Made by a program: the position numbers and the translations under genes. This document shows, one piece after another, positions 1-7,657 of a stretch of 52,056 nucleotides of DNA; within the stretch, counting starts at the first letter, position 1, and each line of letters starts with the position of its first letter. The notes beneath the pieces were generated by a model. That model did not search any database. It saw nothing but the letters and a program-made list of their open reading frames with translations, and was not told where the DNA came from. The stretch spans positions 1-52,056 of the forward strand of contig JAPPKD010000178.1 in NCBI GenBank assembly GCA_028820215.1, in the 5' to 3' direction. Source of the DNA: Spirochaetaceae bacterium. GTDB lineage: Bacteria > Spirochaetota > Spirochaetia > SZUA-6 > Bin103.

Positions 1-31
1 TCCGCGCCGCCAACCTTCTCGGATCCCCAAT

Positions 32-838
32 TCAGCCAACTGTCGCCACGAGGCGCGAATAATCCGGGTTGAAGAGATCTGCTATCGCAGTTGGAGCACA
101 GGAGGGAAGGCTGTGCTCCTGGAGGAGTGCGGTCCACGAGCCGAGGTACTCCGCGAATGCTGGATCGGCATCCGGGTTCCAGTGATTCAGGTGGAGGCAG
201 TCCCGCCAGAGGGTTGGGTCGGCTTGGAACGAGTCCAGCAGTGCGACGGCGACCGTCCCGCACAGATCGCGCTCATAGGGATTTGCTTCCAGTTTCGGGA
301 CGGCTTCCGTAAACCATTCGGGAAGATGATCGCGGCTGATCCGAGGATATCGCGCTGCGGTACGCTCGGCGTATGTCCGGTGACTCGGTGCGAATCCGGC
401 GGCATCGGGAATGGCGTCCGGTGGATGCGCTATCCAGAGCTTGGCTAGCCGATGTAGCACGAACAGGGACGCGAGCTCGGAGAGGGTCTCGTCGAACCAT
501 CGGTGCTTGTGCCCCTTGTGGCAGTCGAAATTGGTCATGACGTGACAGAATTCGTGTGAGAACTGGTACACGTACTGGCTCCAGTACCTGTCCCGAGCGC
601 TGAGTCTGATCTGGTAGGGGCGCTGATCATCGAACACCTGAGGATTGCGGCTCCAGGGGGCAACCTGTATCGGGGCGTCAGGGACTCGCCCGAAAGCGTC
701 GGCGAGAACTCCGGCGGCCGACGCCAGAACGGCGTGTATGGGTCTCAGGCTGGTCGCTCCCCAGTTGCCGTTCTCGACGGTCACGAGAGCGGACACCGCG
801 TCCGAGTTCACTCTTCGAGTGAGGTTCGCTTCGCTCAC
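32..838 (-). CDS. HExxH-motif putative metallopeptidase-like protein
   Basis: This is a 268-residue protein with no strong family name that I recognise. Residues 95-99 read HEFCH, an HExxH zinc-binding pattern. About 18 residues later comes FDETLSEL, where E117 or E121 could be the third zinc ligand as in gluzincin-type peptidases. The surrounding segment is rich in aromatic residues and in Cys and His. No signal peptide or membrane segment is visible, so it is probably cytoplasmic. The start is GTG at 838, which overlaps the stop of the upstream ATPase gene (GTGA), so the two are almost certainly co-translated. A protease-like partner for an AAA ATPase is plausible but is inference from adjacency and the motif only. 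Confidence 0.7.
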   Translation of the reverse strand: MSEANLTRRVNSDAVSALVTVENGNWGATSLRPIHAVLASAAGVLADAFGRVPDAPIQVAPWSRNPQVFDDQRPYQIRLSARDRYWSQYVYQFSHEFCHVMTNFDCHKGHKHRWFDETLSELASLFVLHRLAKLWIAHPPDAIPDAAGFAPSHRTYAERTAARYPRISRDHLPEWFTEAVPKLEANPYERDLCGTVAVALLDSFQADPTLWRDCLHLNHWNPDADPAFAEYLGSWTALLQEHSLPSCAPTAIADLFNPDYSRLVATVG

Positions 839-2412
839 TCGGCTCCCTCGACCTTGACCGATGCCAGGAGCCTGCCGTTTGCACCTCGATGTTCGGGCAG
901 CAGCATGCGCCGGAAGTCGACCAGGGCGCGGCAGACCCAGCCGTCGGCCTCCAGAGACGCGCGCTGTGCCGCCGGGAACTGCGGAGAGAAGAGCGCCAGC
1001 TCACGATGCCAGTCGCGGAACCCGCTTCCTTCCTTGGTGGCGAGAAAGCGATCCACGTGGCCGCGGAACGCACGAAGTGACTTTGCATCATGTCGTTCGG
1101 GGTTGCGTTTGCACGAGCCGAAGCGCACGCGCTGCGCCTCGTCGTTCCAGGCGACGACATCGATCTCCACTGACCCCGTCCCCTTCTGCGCCCTGTTCCA
1201 GTAGCCTGATGCGCGATCGGTCATGGGAAAGTCGGTGTCACCGGCACGGGATGCCTCCTCGCTCGCCTCCCGCACCATCCGCTCGAAGGCATGTCCCTCC
1301 AGCGTGCTGAGCCGTGGCAGCATCCGTTCCGCTATCCGGCTCGACGGCTCGATTCGTGCCGCCTGGCACGCGGGCTGCATCACGCTGAGCCACGCGCTGA
1401 GGAACGGGTCGGCAACGACGTAGCGGGCGCGCCGCTGCCGTTCATGCGCGAACAGGGGGAGTTGCCGCTCGATGAGCCGCAGGTCCTGCGCGAGGGTCGT
1501 CAGGTACGGTCCCGTGCTGGTCAGCTCGGGCAGCGCGTCCCGCAGGTCTCCATGTGTGCAGCTTCTTCGTTCTGCCACCACACGGAGGACGGCGAGGTAG
1601 TTTCGGTGCAGCTCTCGCCCGAGGAGGCTGTCGCCTTCCTCGCGCAGCGGCGCGTCGGAGCGGAGAAAGAGCCTCTCGCAGAGCTGCTGCGCCCAAGGTT
1701 CCCATGCGGGAATCGCGTCCAGGCCGTCCGCTTCGGCGAAGTGGCGCCAGTACTTGGGCACGCCCCCGAAGAGGGTCCACAGGGTCAGGCAGCGCTCGGG
1801 GGTCTCGGCTCCGTGATTGCGGCACACCTCCAGGATCGTTCGGAGATCCCAGGGGCCGAGCGTCAGATCGAACGTCGTCCGTCCGAGCAGTGGTGCGCGC
1901 CGGTCATCGAGCAGGGCTTCCATCTCCGACTGAACGGAGCCGAGGAGTATCAGTCCGCCGGCCGCGTCTTGATCCTGCAGGCGGTCGACCTGCATCTGCA
2001 GGAGCGACGGCAGGCCGCGGAGGGGCCCCTGGTGACAGATCTGGAACTCGTCGAGTGCCACGATAGCGCCGGCCGAACACAGCGCTCCCACGGCCGCCGC
2101 CACGCCCGGCAGGTCCCTCATGGGTGGCGATCCATCGAGCTGAGCTTCCAGGCCGGCTTCCCGGATTGCGTTTCGGAATACCGACGCCAAGTCGGCGGGG
2201 GTGCTGTCGGGGAGCTGGACCAGCAGCGTGCGACGGCCGGCCGGGTCATCCTCCCGAAGCGTCGTCAGCGCCTGCTGGATGAGGGCAGTCTTGCCGATTC
2301 GTCGGCGCCCGCGGATGGTGCCGAAGAACCAGCGGCGCCGGCGTAGCCTTTCCAGGAGGTTGCCCAACTCCTCCTGGCGTCCATAGAAGGTCCAACGACA
2401 GCCCATGGACAT
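835..2412 (-). CDS. AAA ATPase of the archaeal-type ATPase/DUF234 class
   Basis: The N-terminus has the FYGRQEEL entry typical of this ATPase class. Walker A is GRRRIGKT (residues 35-42) and Walker B is IVALDEF (about 117-123), consistent with a P-loop STAND/AAA-like ATPase. The C-terminal part contains EIDVVAWN followed about 12 residues later by GSCKR, which resembles the degenerate PD-(D/E)XK-like end of DUF234 proteins. The frame is open upstream to a TTG at 2442, but ATG at 2412 places the protein just before the conserved GRQEEL box. Neither start has a clear Shine-Dalgarno sequence, and the leader is A/T rich. It is translationally coupled to the HExxH gene downstream. The biological role of this class is poorly known. 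Confidence 0.8.
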   Translation of the reverse strand: MSMGCRWTFYGRQEELGNLLERLRRRRWFFGTIRGRRRIGKTALIQQALTTLREDDPAGRRTLLVQLPDSTPADLASVFRNAIREAGLEAQLDGSPPMRDLPGVAAAVGALCSAGAIVALDEFQICHQGPLRGLPSLLQMQVDRLQDQDAAGGLILLGSVQSEMEALLDDRRAPLLGRTTFDLTLGPWDLRTILEVCRNHGAETPERCLTLWTLFGGVPKYWRHFAEADGLDAIPAWEPWAQQLCERLFLRSDAPLREEGDSLLGRELHRNYLAVLRVVAERRSCTHGDLRDALPELTSTGPYLTTLAQDLRLIERQLPLFAHERQRRARYVVADPFLSAWLSVMQPACQAARIEPSSRIAERMLPRLSTLEGHAFERMVREASEEASRAGDTDFPMTDRASGYWNRAQKGTGSVEIDVVAWNDEAQRVRFGSCKRNPERHDAKSLRAFRGHVDRFLATKEGSGFRDWHRELALFSPQFPAAQRASLEADGWVCRALVDFRRMLLPEHRGANGRLLASVKVEGAE

Positions 2413-2479
2413 AACGTAAAAATTTTTCCGATGTCGTTGCAAGGCTCGCGGTCGCCCGCGAAACTGTTGACCGGAAACG

Positions 2480-2983
2480 TCACTCGGTCACCGATTCGTA
2501 GTCCGCGAGGTCGCCGATCCACCACTGCCAGTGCCCCGGCACCCGCTTGCCGAGCGCCTTCAGGTAGACGTGCGCCTTGGCGTAGAAGATCAACAGCGCC
2601 TCGTGGTAGATGTGGAACTGTTCGGGCAGCGGGCGAGCGAAGCCGTGACCGCAGTCCACCCTCCTGCCCAGATCCTGCTCGGTCAGCGCGTCCGACACCG
2701 CCTCCAGCTCCCGGTCCAACTGAGCGTACCAGGCGCTCAGCTCTGCCACGCTACGGCTCACGTCGGCGGCGTGCCGGTAACTGAAGTCCTGGCGGAACGT
2801 GCGCAGCGAGCCGATGTAGGTGCGCTGCACCTCGCCCATCTCGCGGCAGAGCTCCCCGAGCGTCAGACATGCCGGATGCGGGCGGAAGGCGAGGTCTTCA
2901 TCGGTCAGGACGGTCATGAGCTGGCGTCGCAATTCCTGCGTTGCGCGCACTGTTTCTCTCTGCTCCTGCAGGAGCGGGGCCAT
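2480..2983 (-). CDS. DinB-like family protein
   Basis: A 167-residue protein with the layout of the DinB/YfiT-like four-helix-bundle superfamily. An early helix carries TLGELCREMGEVQ, and a late helix carries FHIYHEALLIFYAKAH, where members of this superfamily place metal-binding histidines. Related proteins are putative metal-dependent thiol S-transferases or stress-induced proteins; no substrate can be assigned here. The start ATG at 2983 is preceded by a strong AGGAGG about 9 bases upstream. It lies 67 bases upstream of the ATPase gene on the same strand and may be co-transcribed with it. Confidence 0.8.
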   Translation of the reverse strand: MAPLLQEQRETVRATQELRRQLMTVLTDEDLAFRPHPACLTLGELCREMGEVQRTYIGSLRTFRQDFSYRHAADVSRSVAELSAWYAQLDRELEAVSDALTEQDLGRRVDCGHGFARPLPEQFHIYHEALLIFYAKAHVYLKALGKRVPGHWQWWIGDLADYESVTE

Positions 2984-3028
2984 GTCAGTTCCTCCTGGAC
3001 AACACGATCGTCGGTCGGACGTGTGGTG

Positions 3029-3230
3029 TCAGGCGTCGGCCGCCTCGAACGCGGTCACGTTGCGCGTCTCCCTGCTGAGCTCCACGCCGATCAGTTGGAT
3101 CGCTCACCGTGCCCGGCGGTCCGGACAGCCATGTCCAGCCGGCCGTGGCTGCTCGACTCCTCGACCACGATCCCATAACCCAGCGCCGCGAAGTAGAAGT
3201 AGAACACGCTCGCGCATCGTTCGGAACGTC
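3029..3230 (-). pseudogene. Remnant of an AAA/PD-(D/E)XK nuclease (DUF1703-like) gene
   Basis: Two minus-strand pieces in different frames match the end of the AAA-ATPase/PD-(D/E)XK nuclease (DUF1703) family as I remember it. The first reads ASVFYFYFAALGY and then SSHGRLDMAVRT, the nuclease core strand with its GRxD acidic motif, and runs into a stop after GERSN. The second reads IQLIGVELSRETRNV and ends in FEAADA then a stop at 3029, the family's usual C-terminus. The stretch that normally links them (FEFKV and the following helices) is missing, so this is an internally deleted, frameshifted relic. Its upstream side runs into the homopolymer tract at 3306-3503. Confidence 0.65.
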
Positions 3231-3305
3231 TGCACGCCAATGGGAAGCCTGCGCCGTGTCACCGGGGCATCCTAATCCGGCTCCGGCTGGCGCTCACACA
3301 GAGCG

Positions 3306-3503
3306 GAGGGGGGGGGGGCGGCGCCGCGCCCCCCCCCGGGGGGGTGTGGGGGTTTTTGTGTTGGACGCGCCGGACAAAAACCACCCACAGCCCGCCCCCC
3401 CCCATGCCCCCCCCCGCCGCGGGCCCCGGGCCCACCCAACCCCGGCCCGGGGGGGCCCCCCCCCCGGCGGGCCCGGGGCCCCCCCCCCCCCCCGGCGTCC
3501 GCT
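3306..3503. other. G/C homopolymer low-complexity tract, possible assembly artefact
   Basis: About 200 bases consist mostly of long runs of G and of C: runs of 9 to 15 identical bases, separated by short GGGCCC-like blocks and one T-run segment. Nothing elsewhere in the window looks like it. It separates the nuclease remnant from the repeat protein at 3537-4403. The composition looks more like low-quality consensus sequence or a bad contig join than natural DNA, although a natural G-quadruplex-prone tract cannot be excluded. Open frames across it are not believable genes. Confidence 0.6.
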
Positions 3504-3536
3504 GCGGTCATGGCGATTGTGTCCTGTCCCAGGGCC

Positions 3537-4403
3537 TCAACTCCTCCCGCGTTCGCCGCCGGAGCCGTGCTCACCGCCGCGTTCGCGGCCCGCGCCGTGC
3601 TCGCCGCGCCCTTCGCCACCTGCACCGTGCTCGCCGGCGCCCTCACCACCGAAGAACTGCGGACCGACTTCCGCGTGCGGCGTCCAACCGGTGAATCCCT
3701 GTCCCGGTGCACCCATCTGCACCGCAAACATCCGGCCGGGCGGCAGGTCGATCGGCCTGGTGGGACCGAGCTCGATGCCGTTCGACAGATGGACCTCGAC
3801 GCGCACCTGACTCAGCGGTGCGTCGGTGGTGTTCAGCACCGCGCCGAAGAATGCGTTCACGGAGTTGTCGTAGCCCATGATGAGGCGGGCGCCGTTGCGC
3901 ACCGTGTCGTAGACCTGGTCCAGGGCCAGGGTAGCGCCGGACTCCTCGCCGGCTTCCGAGCTGCGCTCGCCGCCGCTTTCGTGGCCCACGCCGTGCTCGC
4001 CGCCGCCTTCGCCGCCACCGACTTCCGCGTGCGGCGTCCAGCCGGTGAAGTTCTGCCCCGCCGCATCCAGCCGCACGGCCATCTGCTCGCCGGGCGCCAG
4101 GTCCTGCGGTGTGGTGGGACCCAGCTCCACGCCGTTGGAGAGGTGTATCTCGACCCGGACCCGATCCAGCGTGGCGTCCGTGGTGTTCTCCACCGTGCCG
4201 ATGAACGCCTTGGCCGCCTGGTCGTAGCTCAGGATCAGGCGAGCCCCGCCGCGGACCGTGTCGTAGGTCTGGGCCAGGGTGAGCCTGGTGCCCGACTCCT
4301 CGCCGGAGCCCCTGTCGGCGGCCACCCAGACCACCGCTCCCAGCGCCATGCAGGCGCCCAGTGCTGCCGTCAGCAGCAGCTTCCTCTTCGTGAGAAACAT
4401 CAT
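3537..4403 (-). CDS. Secreted protein with two tandem copies of one domain and a Gly/Glu/His-rich tail
   Basis: A 288-residue protein of unknown function. Residues 1-30 form a signal peptide or membrane anchor (MMFLTKRKLLLTAALG onward). Two copies of an approximately 90-residue unit follow. Copy one runs from LTLAQTYDTVRGGARLILSY to FTGWTPHAEVG; copy two runs from LALDQVYDTVRNGARLIMGY to FTGWTPHAEVG. Each carries a HLSNG(V/I)ELGPT strand motif, suggesting a beta-sandwich of FxLYD-like character. The copies are joined by, and end with, low-complexity tails of GGEHG-type units, which could bind metal. The start ATG at 4403 follows an AGGAGGAGG Shine-Dalgarno sequence. The stop lies 34 bases from the homopolymer tract, so the C-terminal tail may be affected by an error there. 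Confidence 0.75.
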   Translation of the reverse strand: MMFLTKRKLLLTAALGACMALGAVVWVAADRGSGEESGTRLTLAQTYDTVRGGARLILSYDQAAKAFIGTVENTTDATLDRVRVEIHLSNGVELGPTTPQDLAPGEQMAVRLDAAGQNFTGWTPHAEVGGGEGGGEHGVGHESGGERSSEAGEESGATLALDQVYDTVRNGARLIMGYDNSVNAFFGAVLNTTDAPLSQVRVEVHLSNGIELGPTRPIDLPPGRMFAVQMGAPGQGFTGWTPHAEVGPQFFGGEGAGEHGAGGEGRGEHGAGRERGGEHGSGGERGRS

Positions 4404-4597
4404 GTTCCTCCTCCTCCTGGGGTTCCCCCCGTGTAGTTCGAGGACGTTGTGCCTCGTTACGACAAGGGTGGCGCCGGATTGTTGTGCGAATGTCTCATCC
4501 GTCGAAAAAAGTGACGGCGCCCCGGACCACTGCCGGAGGCTCGCCGGCCGTGCTACCGTGCGCGCGGTCGCCTGTCGTGGCCGGAGCGGGGGAGAGC

Positions 4598-5419
4598 ATG
4601 CCGCGAGTGAGCGTTGACGAGGCAGTCCGGCGGGTCGCCGTCGAGGGCTGGTGCGTCCTGGACTCGGTGATCCCGCCGGGCGAGGTGGACGGCGTGCGGG
4701 AGGCCGTGCGGGAGGTGTCGCGGCGGGAGCCGGACGCGGACAAGCCGCGCATCGGCATCGGCGGGCTGATCGCCAAGACCCAGGCGTTCGCCCCCTACGT
4801 CGCCGAGGAGCGGCTGCTCGGCGTCGCTCACGCGCGGCTCGGCACGCCGGTGCGCATCTCCATGACGCATGGCATCGTCACCGCGCCCGGTTACGGCCGC
4901 GCCAACTGGCACGGCGACTGGCCGTTCAGCCTGCGGCAGGATCAGAAGGTCCTGCACCCGTACCCGATCGACGCGCCCATGCACATCACCACCCTCTGGG
5001 CGCTCACCGAGTTCAGCGCCGCCACCGGCGGCACGGCGATCGTCCCGGGCAGCCACCGCTTCGGGAACAACCCCTCGGGCGACAACGGCTACGGCGAGCA
5101 CGCGCCGGTCCCGTCGGAGCTGCAGCCGCACATGGACCCGGGCGACGTGCTGATGATCGACAGCCGCGTCTGGCACACGAACGGCGACAACATCAGCGAC
5201 CGCACGCGCGTCGGCATGGCGGTCCGTTACGCGCCGTGGTGGTACAACATCCACGTGCTGACCGCCGGCATCCGCCAGTACGAGGACACGGCGGCCGAAC
5301 GCGGGCTGCGTGCCGACGACGTGATCCCGATCACGCCCCAGCAGTACGAGTCGCTGCCGGATCCGGTGAAGCCGCTGCTGCGCCACATCGTCGTCGGCCA
5401 GAAGGTCCGGGCGGCATGA
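4598..5419 (+). CDS. Phytanoyl-CoA dioxygenase (PhyH)-like Fe(II)/2-oxoglutarate oxygenase 1
   Basis: A 273-residue non-heme iron oxygenase of the PhyH family. The iron facial triad is visible as WHGDWPF (H-x-D) and, about 90 residues later, DSRVWHTNGDN, with an arginine shortly after that could bind 2-oxoglutarate (RTRVGMAVRY). The N-terminus EGWCVLDSVIP is typical of the family. Such enzymes hydroxylate or otherwise oxidise small organic molecules; the substrate is unknown. The frame is open further upstream, but ATG at 4598 has a good Shine-Dalgarno sequence (GGGGGAGAG) and places the conserved region correctly. It overlaps the next PhyH gene by ATGA. Confidence 0.88.
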   Translation: MPRVSVDEAVRRVAVEGWCVLDSVIPPGEVDGVREAVREVSRREPDADKPRIGIGGLIAKTQAFAPYVAEERLLGVAHARLGTPVRISMTHGIVTAPGYGRANWHGDWPFSLRQDQKVLHPYPIDAPMHITTLWALTEFSAATGGTAIVPGSHRFGNNPSGDNGYGEHAPVPSELQPHMDPGDVLMIDSRVWHTNGDNISDRTRVGMAVRYAPWWYNIHVLTAGIRQYEDTAAERGLRADDVIPITPQQYESLPDPVKPLLRHIVVGQKVRAA

Positions 5420-6255
5420 GTGATACCGGCAGCGCCCACACCGTTGGTGCCGAGGAGGCGCTGCGCCGCGTGCGGACCGAGGGCTGGTGTGTGATCGACA
5501 GCGTCATCCCGCAGCACGAACTGGCCGTGGTGCGTGACAGCGTCTCCGCCGCCCTCGACGGCCGTTCCGAGTTGCGCGGCCTGATCGCCCGCGACAGCTC
5601 GTTCGCGCCCTACTTGGTCGACGAGCGGCTCACGGCGATCGCCGAGGGTATGTTCGGCCCCGAGTCGCGCATCGCAAGGACCGACGCCTGCGCGGCCGAG
5701 CCCGGCGCCGCCGGCAGCGGCTGGCACGCGGACTGGCCGTTCTCCGGCGACGACAGCTATCGGGTGGCCGTGCCGTACGGTGACCTGGCCATGGCGGTGA
5801 CCACCCTCTGGATGCTCACCGATGCTCCTGCGGACGCAGGCGCCACCCTGATCGCGTCCGGCAGCCACCGCACGCACGACAACCCGGCCGTCGCGCCCGG
5901 CTACGCGGTCGACGCGGAGATCGCTTCGCAGATGCTCCCGGAGGTCCCTGCTGGCAGCGTGTTGGCGTTCGACAGCCGCCTGTGGCACCGGACGACCGCC
6001 AACACGGGCGGCGAACGGCGCCTCTGGCTCGACATTCAGTACGTGCCGTGGTGGCTGGACGTCACCAGCATGATCCCGGGGCTCGCGGACTACGAGACGC
6101 GCGCCGAGGGGCTCGGCTACCGGCCCGTGGAGATCCGCCCGCTTGACGAGGCAGCCTTCGGAGCACTGCCGGACGCGGTGAAGCCGCTGTTCGATCACCT
6201 GGGCCTCGACCAGGGGGTGATCGCGTGGCATCCGGACGCACCGGCGTCAGCCTGA
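5416..6255 (+). CDS. Phytanoyl-CoA dioxygenase (PhyH)-like Fe(II)/2-oxoglutarate oxygenase 2
   Basis: A 279-residue paralogue of the preceding oxygenase, with the same N-terminal phrase (EGWCVIDSVIP), iron motif WHADWPF and second histidine in DSRLWHRTTAN followed by GGERRLW. The two proteins share the ending pattern LPD(A/P)VKPL(F/L). The start ATG at 5416 overlaps the upstream stop (ATGA), so the pair is co-translated and may act on the same compound in series or as a heteromer. Divergence between them is substantial, so this is an old duplication. The long frame running upstream to 4651 is only an overlap of frames. Confidence 0.88.
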   Translation: MSDTGSAHTVGAEEALRRVRTEGWCVIDSVIPQHELAVVRDSVSAALDGRSELRGLIARDSSFAPYLVDERLTAIAEGMFGPESRIARTDACAAEPGAAGSGWHADWPFSGDDSYRVAVPYGDLAMAVTTLWMLTDAPADAGATLIASGSHRTHDNPAVAPGYAVDAEIASQMLPEVPAGSVLAFDSRLWHRTTANTGGERRLWLDIQYVPWWLDVTSMIPGLADYETRAEGLGYRPVEIRPLDEAAFGALPDAVKPLFDHLGLDQGVIAWHPDAPASA

Positions 6256-6315
6256 ACTCGACGCATCGGGGGCTGAACGAACCGGCGGCCCGAAAAAGGT
6301 CCTCCTCTGCCACCG

Positions 6316-7491
6316 TCACAGCCGCCCGGAGGCGGCAGCGCGATCCAGGCGCCACACGTCCCCCGGACGCCACGCACTCTCCACGCGGTGAGTAAAGTCG
6401 CGCCTGCTCAACTCTACCTGCTCCGCCGAGATGGTTACCGCGCTTCCCGCGGCGAGAAACAGTGCATTCCGGTGGACGTGAACGGCACAGGCGTGGCGCC
6501 GGCTCCACGGCGTGTGCGTCAGTTCCTCCCATCGTTCGCCGTCCGCGGAGTACCACACGTCATTGAGATTGCCGTCGGTCCAAACCTCGGCCGGGTGGTC
6601 CGCCACTCCCCGGTGCCCTCCCAGCACCCAGAGCCTGCCGTCCCACGCGGCGGTATCGTGATAGGACCGCGCTGGCCAGGGAGCTTCTCCCTCCGCCAGG
6701 TGACAGGTCCATTCGCGTCCGTCTGTCGACGACCACACATCGTTGTGGTACAGGCGTGCCTTCAGTCTTGGCTGCTGCTCAAGGTCGTATCGCAGTGAGC
6801 TCAACGTGGTCCCGCCCGTCCCGACGTATCCCCCGCCCAGGATCCACATTCGATCGTGGAGGACGGCCACGCCGCCGTTCGCGCCGGTGATCATCCCCCT
6901 GGGGGCCCATGGCGCGCTGTCCGTCACCAGCTCCCAGCTCAGACCGTCCCGTGTCCGCCAGACGTCGCGCAACGGTGGAGGCGCCGGCGGAAACGGTTTC
7001 CCGGCCTTCAGGTCCGCCACGAAGTTGGTCTGGGCGGGCACGCTGGCCTGGCCACCCATGACCCAGATCGAGCCGTCGAAGACCGTGACCATCTGGTTGC
7101 TGCGTTCCTGCCAGGGTACGGTTGACGCGGCGAGTTCCCAATTCACGCCGTCTTTGGATTTCCACACGTCGTCTGGGGTCCCGCCCTCGGACCCGACAAT
7201 CCAGATGTGATCATCGTGCACGACGGCCCCGTGCATGTGCCGGCCGCTCCATGGCGCGGTGGCCGCCAGGGACCAGCTTCCACCATCGTCATCCGAGCAC
7301 CACACCTCCGAGCACACTTCCGACACGAAAGACCCGGCGCCGGCGCCGGCGAGATCGGGCCTCGCGCCCGCGTACTGGTTCCAGCCACCCAGGAGAAAGA
7401 GCTTGTCCCGGAAAGAGAGGAGCTGTGCCCCGTCGCGAGGCGCCCATGGCACCTCCGCGCTCACACAATTCCAGCGGTATGCGGTGGTCAT
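6316..7491 (-). CDS. Kelch-repeat / galactose-oxidase-like beta-propeller protein
   Basis: A 391-residue protein made almost entirely of kelch-like blades. Recurrent cores are FLLGGWNQYAG, IWVMGGQ, MWILGGGY and LWVLGGHRG, each followed by a DVW(R/K/Y)S-type strand such as EVWCSDDGG, DVWKSKDG, DVWRTRDG and DVWSSTDG. This predicts a six- to seven-bladed propeller. No catalytic residues of copper galactose oxidases can be assigned, and no clear signal peptide is present. ATG at 7491 follows GAGGAGA at a good distance; an upstream ATG at 7530 also has a weak Shine-Dalgarno sequence. The frame continues upstream to 7953, but that part is antisense to the ABC exporter. The gene is divergent from the exporter, with a 166-base shared promoter region. 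Confidence 0.85.
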   Translation of the reverse strand: MTTAYRWNCVSAEVPWAPRDGAQLLSFRDKLFLLGGWNQYAGARPDLAGAGAGSFVSEVCSEVWCSDDDGGSWSLAATAPWSGRHMHGAVVHDDHIWIVGSEGGTPDDVWKSKDGVNWELAASTVPWQERSNQMVTVFDGSIWVMGGQASVPAQTNFVADLKAGKPFPPAPPPLRDVWRTRDGLSWELVTDSAPWAPRGMITGANGGVAVLHDRMWILGGGYVGTGGTTLSSLRYDLEQQPRLKARLYHNDVWSSTDGREWTCHLAEGEAPWPARSYHDTAAWDGRLWVLGGHRGVADHPAEVWTDGNLNDVWYSADGERWEELTHTPWSRRHACAVHVHRNALFLAAGSAVTISAEQVELSRRDFTHRVESAWRPGDVWRLDRAAASGRL

Positions 7492-7657
7492 CGATTCTCC
7501 TCGATCCAGCTTGCGCACCGACTCGGACATCCTGTCAAGCAATCCCTGCAGCCACTGCTGAAATGATGGACGTGTGAGGCGGCGGACGCCAGGAGGCCAT
7601 TCGTCCAACTGGTGTCGTCGCCGTACCTTCAAACTGTACGGGTTCGTGGAGGGAACG

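Noticed and set aside
3272..3810. Several proline- or glycine-rich open frames over the homopolymer tract
   Set aside because: The frames exist only because of the long G and C runs; their composition is not protein-like.
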